The notes under the pieces are model-generated. The model saw only the letters and a program-made list of their open reading frames with translations. It had not been told where the DNA came from and searched no databases. Source: CAYQLY01 sp964418605 (GTDB lineage Bacteria > Bacteroidota > Bacteroidia > Cytophagales > Cyclobacteriaceae). From it: a stretch of 64,000 nucleotides of DNA. Every line of letters starts with the position of its first letter. Position 1 is the first letter of the stretch. Below are positions 17,948 through 24,948 of the stretch, one piece after another. The stretch is taken from the NCBI GenBank assembly GCA_964418605.1, contig CAYQLY010000003.1, positions 1-64,000 on the forward strand, in the 5' to 3' direction. The translations under genes were made by a program, and so were the position numbers.

Positions 17948-18541
17948 ATGACTAATTACGAAGATATACGGTTTGATAAACAGTTTAATAAAAAAGAATT
18001 TCTTGAACTTTTGTCAGAATTGGGTTCTGGATGGTTGGCGGGAAATGGTATGCTCTATTATCCTTTGAAGGAATTGTTGCGGGAAGCGCAGGTGGAACCA
18101 GATCAGGAGATAATTGACCAGCTTTGGAAATATTTTGAAGAAGGAGACGATAATATCTCGGTAGCGGTAGCAGCCATGATATTGAGAATGATGAAAGAAA
18201 AAGACGAGCCCATATTTACCAAGCTAAAGAAAAAAGCTATGGCAGATAAGGTTTTATTTCTATCTTTATTAATAAGCGCGCTGGTTCAGGGGCGGGGTGG
18301 TTCCATGGGGTTTGAACTTTTGCATGAATTAGTGGAAGTGGAGTACCGTTATGCAATTAGTTATGTGCTTCGGGAGACATATGATTATCGTAGCATACTC
18401 CCCAAGGAAATTTTTAAAAAGATAATGACTATGGTGGAGGCTGCCTATGATCAATATAAAGAACAATTAGTCAAGCCATCGATTGATGAAATAGAGTATT
18501 TTTTTAAAAAGTTAAAAAAGAATAAAAAAACCAACAAATAA
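17948..18541 (+). CDS. Unknown alpha-helical protein of the island
   Basis: A 197-residue soluble protein, predicted mostly helical from its pattern (ELLSELGSGWLAGNGM, YPLKELLREAQVEPDQEII, AVAAMILRMMKEKDEPIF), ending in a Lys-rich tail KKLKKNKKTNK. It might form HEAT-like repeats; no family is recognised. Its codon use is visibly richer in G and C (GCGGGA, GGGGCGGGG) than that of the neighbours, which suggests recent transfer. A strong palindrome starts 12 nt after the stop. Its small size and setting suggest an immunity or defence-accessory role, which remains inference. Confidence 0.55.
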   Translation: MTNYEDIRFDKQFNKKEFLELLSELGSGWLAGNGMLYYPLKELLREAQVEPDQEIIDQLWKYFEEGDDNISVAVAAMILRMMKEKDEPIFTKLKKKAMADKVLFLSLLISALVQGRGGSMGFELLHELVEVEYRYAISYVLRETYDYRSILPKEIFKKIMTMVEAAYDQYKEQLVKPSIDEIEYFFKKLKKNKKTNK

Positions 18542-18553
18542 GTTTTAGTATGT

Positions 18554-18598
18554 CGCCCTTTACTAGTCCTCGTTTACAACGAGGACTAGTAAAGGGCG
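18554..18598. repeat. REP-like palindrome 5 (longest, perfect)
   Basis: Perfect 21-bp arms: the left runs 18554-18574 (CGCCCTTTACTAGTCCTCGT plus T) and the right 18578-18598, with loop TAC. The usual AAAGGG tail is here mirrored as CCCTTT on the left, giving a longer symmetric element. It begins 12 nt after the stop of the 197-residue gene. The folded RNA would be very stable and could terminate transcription, and TTTTATT follows. Confidence 0.85.
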
Positions 18599-18679
18599 CT
18601 TTTATTCTCTATCTTTTCTCAATCTAGTTAATTTAAATTGATTGTATAAATCCTTTATCATTATATTTATAGCAGAGCA

Positions 18680-19492
18680 ATGGATCCAACTAAAAAAGAT
18701 AGTATTAAAAAAATAATTCATTCTTTACATCCCGATAGAAAAAAGCTATTACAACTTCTTTCATCTGTAATTACTGAAGAAGGTTTACTAAGCATTGCTA
18801 ATGCAGATTATGGATATGAAGCTGAAGAAAATTTAATAATTCTTCAATCTATTAAAAAAACATTGATTATTCCAACAAGCGACACATGGAGCTATGAAGT
18901 GCTAGCTTTAACAAGATGGAGTAATCCACCTATTGATAGTCAAACAGAAGAAATAAAAAATGAACATATCGAACGTGCATTTTGTTGTACCATACTATTG
19001 ATTGCAGAGACATTTCCAAATAATTATTTCATGGAACAGGAGGGGAATAATCAAACATTGATTCAACTCATTGAAAGTAGCAATTATTTAGGCTCCTCTT
19101 TTCAACAAAGTTTAGTTTCTTTTTTAGCCTGGAAAATAGATTTATTTAATACGTTTGATGATGATCATATTGATGATCCATTCTTTTTATTAGGCCTTAT
19201 TTATCAGTTATTAAAAACCAGTTATCCTATCTCCGACTCAAATTTAAAAGAACTGGTTTTATTTTTATTTGACACCATTAATAGCTTTGATCTTTTTGAA
19301 ATATCTAACGAAACAGATCATTGGCTACTCAATACTACTTATTTTACACAGAGACATTACAAATGGATACAATTAGGTAAAGAGCTACCAAGCTTATTAT
19401 TAAAAATAAAGGATGAAGGCTTGATTAAACAATTAAATCATATCAGTAAGTTATTAGTAGAGAATGAATCCTTTTATCTAAACAAGAAATAA
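18680..19492 (+). CDS. Unknown protein, DUF4259-like region, immunity-type context
   Basis: A 270-residue soluble, acidic, mostly helical protein. It opens MDPTKKDSIKKIIHSLHPDR and contains an LIPTSDTWSYEVLALTRW segment and DDDHIDDPFFLLGLIYQLL. The middle part faintly recalls DUF4259-type proteins, but the match is by eye only. No signal peptide or membrane helix. A palindrome begins 25 nt after its stop and the convergent SMI1/KNR4 remnant lies just beyond. I cannot assign a function. Confidence 0.5.
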   Translation: MDPTKKDSIKKIIHSLHPDRKKLLQLLSSVITEEGLLSIANADYGYEAEENLIILQSIKKTLIIPTSDTWSYEVLALTRWSNPPIDSQTEEIKNEHIERAFCCTILLIAETFPNNYFMEQEGNNQTLIQLIESSNYLGSSFQQSLVSFLAWKIDLFNTFDDDHIDDPFFLLGLIYQLLKTSYPISDSNLKELVLFLFDTINSFDLFEISNETDHWLLNTTYFTQRHYKWIQLGKELPSLLLKIKDEGLIKQLNHISKLLVENESFYLNKK

Positions 19493-19508
19493 ACTATTCA
19501 TTACCACA

Positions 19509-19556
19509 ACTAGTCCTCCTTTACTAGTCCTCGTTTGTAACGAGGACTAGTAAAGG
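19509..19556. repeat. REP-like palindrome 6 with a partial second copy
   Basis: Perfect 18-bp arms (19518-19535 and 19539-19556, CCTTTACTAGTCCTCGTT and its complement) flank loop TGT. A partial direct duplicate ACTAGTCCT lies at 19509-19517. The element overlaps the coding end of the minus-strand SMI1/KNR4-type gene and provides its last codons and stop. Confidence 0.85.
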
Positions 19557-19883
19557 AATCCATAAAGGATTCCACCAATCATCTTTTATACCAATTTCCG
19601 GATCAGATGGTTCTGAAATTCCTAAATCTTTCCATATCTGCCATTCATGCAACATTCGGTCAAATGATAAGAATTCTTCACCATAGATAAAAGTAAAATA
19701 ATTTGAACCATTATGAATTTTATAAAATTCTATAAAATCGCTTGGAAGCTTTACACCAATAGCTTTTTCTAACTTATTTACATCAGAATCAGATACTCCA
19801 TCATTAAATAATGTAGACTGATAATCAGGCATGATTTCACTAAGTGACTTTTCTATTGATTCCCAAATTTCTTTTATTGTCAT
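19524..19883 (-). CDS. SMI1/KNR4 family protein, C-terminus replaced by palindrome
   Basis: A 119-residue SUKH-superfamily protein. Typical features are LEKAIGVKLPSDFIEFYKIHNGS (38-60) and DDWWNPLWIP (101-110). In family members the W-NP-W-IP motif is normally followed by a Gly-rich, Asp-containing segment and a final beta sheet. Here it runs straight into LLVLVTNED, encoded by the palindrome, and stops. The gene is therefore truncated by roughly the last quarter and may not fold normally. Proteins of this family often act as immunity proteins to polymorphic toxins. No toxin gene is next to it. Confidence 0.75.
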   Translation of the reverse strand: MTIKEIWESIEKSLSEIMPDYQSTLFNDGVSDSDVNKLEKAIGVKLPSDFIEFYKIHNGSNYFTFIYGEEFLSFDRMLHEWQIWKDLGISEPSDPEIGIKDDWWNPLWIPLLVLVTNED

Positions 19884-20016
19884 ATATCAATGTCTCTGTA
19901 TACTCAAATTTACTATTTTGTAATTTTTAGATAAGAAAACAATTAATTAAAAAATTTATTTATCCTGATGCTTTACTAAAGTTGAACATGACTTAAAATT
20001 GTTTGCAGAAAACACC

Positions 20017-20541
20017 TTATTTCATTAAGCCATTCTTTTTTAACACATCAATAAAGCCAGCACTCCCTCCTGCGAATGGATTGCCGCGAAGCACAATCAT
20101 CTTCCCCCCAGACCATTCAGCCTGTATAGCATAAAATGATGAAAATAATTGCATTACACGACCAAATCGAACAACATCAAGTGAAACAAGGGGTTGACCA
20201 TTTTTATTCAAAAATTCTTTTGTTATTAAATCAACCATGCAAATGATAGTAATTTTCTCCAGTGGTTTCTTTTTGGATTTTTTGAGTACGCGAATTCCAA
20301 TAACCAGTAACAATACTGCTACTATCCCGGTTGAAGACAATAGCATTCCAGCAAGCATATTATTCATTATAAACTGAATGATACCATTTGTAAAAGTAAC
20401 AACACATAGTATTATAAGTATAAAATTAAATGTGTAGAGCCAGCTCGTACCATAATTAACAAAAATGAGTTTTCCATCTTGCTCGATAATAGCATATCCA
20501 CCGACATTGGCTAGTATTTTATATTTGAATTTAGCTTCCAT
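20017..20541 (-). CDS. Small membrane protein of unknown function
   Basis: A 174-residue protein. Residues 1-30 form a short soluble start (GGYAIIEQDGKLIFVNYG), two hydrophobic helices lie at about 35-55 and 62-85, and a cytoplasmic C-terminal domain follows (TIICMVDLITKEFLNKNG to VLRGNPFAGGSAGFIDVLKKNG), which could be a PH-like fold. No family is recognised. It stands alone between the SMI1/KNR4 remnant and the divergent DUF6924-like gene, inside the accessory region. Confidence 0.5.
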   Translation of the reverse strand: MEAKFKYKILANVGGYAIIEQDGKLIFVNYGTSWLYTFNFILIILCVVTFTNGIIQFIMNNMLAGMLLSSTGIVAVLLLVIGIRVLKKSKKKPLEKITIICMVDLITKEFLNKNGQPLVSLDVVRFGRVMQLFSSFYAIQAEWSGGKMIVLRGNPFAGGSAGFIDVLKKNGLMK

Positions 20542-20705
20542 AGTAATTAATCAACATTTTTAGATTTTACAATGATAAGAAATTAGAAATATACCTATTT
20601 AATTTAGTATTTTACTTGCCAGCAAACATATGCTTATAACGTATGCTTCTCTATTACAGATTTGTAAAATCTAATTTTATTTTCTATCTTTAAATAATCA
20701 AATAA

Positions 20706-21122
20706 ATGAAAAAAATTCCAACCACCAACGATGTATTAGTTTTACGAACTGACTTTTCTGATGAAAAAATCTGGAAGTCTATTTGCAAATCAATAAAAAC
20801 ACCAGAATCTGAAAATGGATTTCTTCCCAATGTCGAGTTTCATAGTGATAAAAAATATGAAGGTCTAAAAACAAACCAATTACTGTCTCTCTTACCTGAT
20901 GACTATGAGCATCCAATCCTATTTATAGTAGATGAGCAAAGCATATCAAATCGCGAACACTCCATTCTATGTATAGACCTCATTGATGAGCCTGGAAAAC
21001 ATTTTCGTGTCATCCCCTCTGAAGTGTGGGGTGTAGAAAATAATCTCTCTGAAGCCAATATGGATTTTATCGACTTTGCAGACAGCGTAGACAAGGATGG
21101 GATTTTTCGTGGGTTCAACTAA
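20706..21122 (+). CDS. DUF6924-like protein
   Basis: A 138-residue soluble protein. It shows the features I associate with DUF6924: an N-terminal LVLRTDFSDEKIWKSIC, a mid segment EHSILCIDLIDEPGKHFRVIP, and a C-terminal block NNLSEANMDFIDFADSVD with final GIFRGFN. Such proteins are widespread small orphan genes, often near polymorphic-toxin loci, but no biochemical role is known to me. It is 165 nt from the divergent membrane-protein gene and 59 nt before the DUF885 gene. Confidence 0.7.
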   Translation: MKKIPTTNDVLVLRTDFSDEKIWKSICKSIKTPESENGFLPNVEFHSDKKYEGLKTNQLLSLLPDDYEHPILFIVDEQSISNREHSILCIDLIDEPGKHFRVIPSEVWGVENNLSEANMDFIDFADSVDKDGIFRGFN

Positions 21123-21181
21123 ACCTTCACTATTTTGTTTTTTAAAAAAAACAATAATCTTATGACATTAAAATAACCCAT

Positions 21182-22939
21182 ATGAAAAAATCATTTCTTT
21201 TAATCACGCTCTCTATTATTATAGTTTCTTGCCGTACCAAAAACCAAAAAGAGAATCCATCAAGCAATCAAGATAAAAATTTTGAAAACTATAAAAATAA
21301 TTTTTCTGAACAAATTTGGCTAATCTATCCCTACTCAGGTTGGAAACAATGGCTGAGCTATGAATATCATAAACTTGATACATTACTTATCATACCTAAT
21401 AAACAATCAAGAGAAAACCAAATCCTATTTGCAAAAGCAAACTTAGATTCCTTAAAAACATTTGACCTATCCAACCTCTCTTCAGAGAACAAAACCGATT
21501 ATTATTTAATCGAAAATGAATTAACCCGAGCACTATGGGCCGTTAATGAACAAAAAATTTACGAATGGGATCCTTCTATTTATAATGTGGCCGATGGATT
21601 TGCTACCATACTTAATGAGGATTATGAATCACTAGATACACGTCTACGTCATTTTTACATACGCATGGCTAGTATTTCTGCGTATTATGAAGCGGCTAAA
21701 AAAAATATTAAAAACCCAACCCATGAACATACTCAGTTAGCTATTGATCAAAATAAAGGTGGGATATCTGTTTTTGAAAACGATTTACCAAAGGCATTGG
21801 CAATCTCTCATCTAGCAGAAAAAGAAAAACAACAAATCCATGTTCGAGCAAAAGAAGCAATAAAAACAATGACTGATTTTGCCAATTGGTTGAAAGCATT
21901 AAAAAATGAAACCCCTCGAAGTTTTAGACTAGGAAAAGAACTCTACACTAAAAAATTTGAATTTGATATTCAATCCAGCTATACCATTGATGAGGTATAT
22001 GAAAAAACCTTATCGAGAAAAAAAGAAATTCATAGAGAAATGGCTACATTAGCCAACCAGCTTTGGAAAAAATATATGGGACAAAAACCAAAGCCTACTG
22101 ATCAACTCAAATTAATCAGAGAAGTGATTGATCAAATTTCATTAAACCATGTTCAAGCCGATTCTTTTCAAATAAGTATAGAAAAACAAATTCCTATTCT
22201 CATTGACTTTGTCAAAAAAAAGGATTTAATATATATTAATCCATCGAAACCCCTCATTGTACGTAAAGAACCTGCTTATATGGCTGGTGTAGTTGACGTG
22301 TCTGTTTCTGCACCAAGCCCCTATGATAAGAATGGAAATACGTATTATAATGTCGGCAGTCTTTCTGATTGGACTAAAGAGCGATCAGAAAGTTATTTGC
22401 GTGAATACAACATGTATACTTTACAAATATTAAATATCCATGAGGCCATCCCTGGACATTATACACAATTGGTCTATAGCAACCAGTCACCCAGCATCAT
22501 TAAATCCATTCTTGGTAATACAGCGATGGTTGAAGGATGGGCTGTTTATACTGAGCGAATGATGCTAGAAAATGGCTACGGAAATAATGAACCAGAAATG
22601 TGGTTGATGTATTATAAATGGCATTTACGTGTTGTTTGCAATACTATTCTGGATTACAGTGTTCATGTCAAAAATATGACAAAAGAAGAAGCCTTACATT
22701 TATTAATAGATGAAGCTTTTCAACAAAAAGCAGAAGCAGAAGGAAAATGGAAAAGAGTTATGCTAACACAAGTTCAGCTCTGCTCCTACTACACCGGCTA
22801 CACAGAAATTTACAGCTTCAGAGAAGAATTAAAAAATAAGCTAAAAGCCCAATTCAATCTAAAAAAATTTCACGAACAGTTTCTAAACTATGGAAATACA
22901 CCTGTGAAATATATTCGAAAGATGATGATAGAAAAATAA
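21182..22939 (+). CDS. DUF885 family lipoprotein (putative metallo-hydrolase)
   Basis: A 585-residue lipoprotein: signal peptide with lipobox at IVSC (about residue 16). The large helical body is that of the DUF885 family. The putative zinc-binding motif is HEAIPGH (H420, E421, H426), followed by EGWAVYTERMMLE further on, which fits the thermolysin-like pattern with a distant Glu ligand. Family members are thought to be metallopeptidases or related hydrolases; the substrate is unknown. The gene is complete and is probably transcribed alone. Confidence 0.88.
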   Translation: MKKSFLLITLSIIIVSCRTKNQKENPSSNQDKNFENYKNNFSEQIWLIYPYSGWKQWLSYEYHKLDTLLIIPNKQSRENQILFAKANLDSLKTFDLSNLSSENKTDYYLIENELTRALWAVNEQKIYEWDPSIYNVADGFATILNEDYESLDTRLRHFYIRMASISAYYEAAKKNIKNPTHEHTQLAIDQNKGGISVFENDLPKALAISHLAEKEKQQIHVRAKEAIKTMTDFANWLKALKNETPRSFRLGKELYTKKFEFDIQSSYTIDEVYEKTLSRKKEIHREMATLANQLWKKYMGQKPKPTDQLKLIREVIDQISLNHVQADSFQISIEKQIPILIDFVKKKDLIYINPSKPLIVRKEPAYMAGVVDVSVSAPSPYDKNGNTYYNVGSLSDWTKERSESYLREYNMYTLQILNIHEAIPGHYTQLVYSNQSPSIIKSILGNTAMVEGWAVYTERMMLENGYGNNEPEMWLMYYKWHLRVVCNTILDYSVHVKNMTKEEALHLLIDEAFQQKAEAEGKWKRVMLTQVQLCSYYTGYTEIYSFREELKNKLKAQFNLKKFHEQFLNYGNTPVKYIRKMMIEK

Positions 22940-23068
22940 ATATAAATATGCACGTAGCGCCTTATCGAATAGTCTTGCATTCCTAAATATAGAAGCTATC
23001 CTCTTTACGCTCATTGTCTATTAGAACACCTCAAGTAAATGATAGCTAAAACAATAAACTATCTGCCC

Positions 23069-23097
23069 TTGATTTCTAAAATGAATATCTATATTTG
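23069..23097 (+). promoter_or_regulatory. Bacteroidota-type promoter of the porin gene
   Basis: TTG (23069-23071) and TATATTTG (23090-23097) are 18 nt apart, matching the -33/-7 pattern. The element overlaps the upstream in-frame ATG at 23095 and so argues for the start codon at 23125. Confidence 0.65.
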
Positions 23098-23124
23098 CAA
23101 AACATATACATTATTGACAACTTT

Positions 23125-24447
23125 ATGTTACGTTATTTCATATTTTTACTATTACTATTTAGCCTTATAAATCTAACTGCAAAAGCACAAGATTCTGATT
23201 CATTAAAAAACGATCGCTTTTCCTTTCATTTTCAAACAACTATTATTAATCAATTTAAACCTTCTTTTACCGCAGATTATGCAGGAGAAAATAGTTTATC
23301 TACTGAAAAAGAAAATGCAACCTCTCTCACAGGAACTTTATTTGCTGGAGCAAAACTATGGAAGGGAGCTAGCATGTTTATCAATCCAGAAATAGCCGGA
23401 GGCTCTGGAATCAGCAAAGTATTAGGTGTAGCAGCAGCACCTAATGGTGAAACATTCCGTGTAGGTGACCCATCACCTAAGATTTACTTAGCCAAACTTT
23501 TTTACAGACAACTGATTGCACTAACACATGAATCAACGTATCAGGAAAATGGATTTAATCAACTAGGCGAATACAAACCTAACCGATTTATTTCATTTAC
23601 CATTGGCAAAATAAGTATAGCTGATTATTTTGATAATAATTCTTACACGCATGATGCTCGAACACAATTTATTTGCTGGGCGTTAATGTCAAATGGGGCG
23701 TGGGATTATCCCGCTAATACCCGTGGTTATACACCAAGCTTTGTATTAGAATATGTAACACCTAGCTATGAAATGCGATATGGATTTTCCTTGGTCCCAT
23801 TAACAGCCAATGGAAATGAAATGAATTGGGATATCTCTAACGCCAGCTCACAAACTATAGAGTTTACAAAAAGATATACCTTATCAAAAAGACCAGGCAC
23901 CATTCGGTTATTAGGATTTTTTACTACTGCTAATATGGGAAATTATCAAGAAAGCATTTTACTGAATCCCACCAATCCAGATATTGAAAAAACCCGAAAA
24001 TATGGAAATATAAAATATGGATTTGGTCTAAACATAGAACAAGAACTAACTGATAACACAGGTTGTTTTTTAAGAAGTAGTTGGAATGATGGCCATACAG
24101 AAACATGGACTTTTACAGAAATTGATCGCGCCATCAGCTTAGGATTTTCATCTAAGGGAAGTAAATGGAAACGAGATCACGATAATATTGGGATAGCCTA
24201 TGCAGGTTCCGGCATATCCACATTTCATAGAAATTATCTCAAAGCAGGTGGACAAGGGTTTATGTTGGGCGATGGCAATCTAACTTATTCTTGGGAGCAT
24301 TTAGGCGAGGTCTACTACTCTGCTGAATTAGTTAAAGATCAAATTTTTTTCAGCGGCGTATATCAATTACTTATTAATCCAGGATATAACCAAGACAGAA
24401 AAGGACCGGTAAATATTTTTTCGATTCGACTGCATGCACGAATATAA
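23125..24447 (+). CDS. OprB-like carbohydrate porin
   Basis: The chosen ATG (23125) gives a clear signal peptide (MLRYFIFLLLLFSLINLTAKAQ); an ATG at 23095 would fall in the promoter. The mature protein (440 residues in total) resembles carbohydrate-selective OprB-type porins: FHFQTTIINQFKPSFTADY near the start, RFISFTIGKISIADYFDNN in the middle and a final strand FSIRLHARI. These form outer-membrane channels for sugars. It is a single-gene unit between the DUF885 gene and a decayed SMI1/KNR4-type gene. Substrate cannot be inferred. Confidence 0.82.
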   Translation: MLRYFIFLLLLFSLINLTAKAQDSDSLKNDRFSFHFQTTIINQFKPSFTADYAGENSLSTEKENATSLTGTLFAGAKLWKGASMFINPEIAGGSGISKVLGVAAAPNGETFRVGDPSPKIYLAKLFYRQLIALTHESTYQENGFNQLGEYKPNRFISFTIGKISIADYFDNNSYTHDARTQFICWALMSNGAWDYPANTRGYTPSFVLEYVTPSYEMRYGFSLVPLTANGNEMNWDISNASSQTIEFTKRYTLSKRPGTIRLLGFFTTANMGNYQESILLNPTNPDIEKTRKYGNIKYGFGLNIEQELTDNTGCFLRSSWNDGHTETWTFTEIDRAISLGFSSKGSKWKRDHDNIGIAYAGSGISTFHRNYLKAGGQGFMLGDGNLTYSWEHLGEVYYSAELVKDQIFFSGVYQLLINPGYNQDRKGPVNIFSIRLHARI

Positions 24448-24529
24448 ATTATCTGCAACTAGCTTAGTTGACTATTATTGTCTACAATCCACTATATAAT
24501 TTTTATATCCAGAAAAATAAACTAACATA

Positions 24530-24916
24530 ATGTCTTGGAAAAAAAATAGAACGATCACTGATTTTTTACGGAATGCAGAGGCATTAGGAGAAAAATATAA
24601 CGCTATTCAGCTAAACAACTCTATTTAATCTCTTACGCTTCCATTCTGGCCAATAAAAGAAATAGAAGAATCTGATGACATGAAAGATGATTGGGAAGTA
24701 AATAAAAATTACATTCCTTTCTATGGCAACTGGCATGATTTATTTTACATAGATATTTCCTCTTCGACTCTTTCAATCATTTATATCAATGATGATCGAG
24801 AAATAATACATCGTTGGGGAACCATGGAATTATTTGTAAATTCATTACAAAAAATAGGAGAAGGCAAATCAGATACTTCTGGAATTATCGATGAAGAAAG
24901 TTCGCTAGATTTCTAA
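24530..24916 (+). pseudogene. Decayed SMI1/KNR4-type gene with internal stop
   Basis: A start at 24530 encodes MSWKKNRTITDFLRNAEALG and then NAIQLNNSI before a TAA at 24626. The same frame continues past the stop with LTLPFWPIKEIEESDDM, YIPFYGNWHDLFYIDIS and IIYINDDREIIHRW to a stop at 24914. The two parts look like the front and back of one SUKH-type protein with its middle (including the usual LPxxYxxFxxxxNG region) deleted and an in-frame stop at the join. The back half from ATG 24680 (78 codons) could still be translated, but the gene is most likely dead. Confidence 0.6.
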
Positions 24917-24948
24917 CAATCTTATCTTTAACACTTATACGCTAAATA

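Noticed and set aside
15630..19556. Palindromes as integron attC sites
   Set aside because: They follow gene stops as attC sites do, but attC needs GTTRRRY and RYYYAAC boxes at the outer ends and unpaired bulges. Here GTT and AAC flank the central loop and the arms are nearly perfect, so REP-like is the better label.
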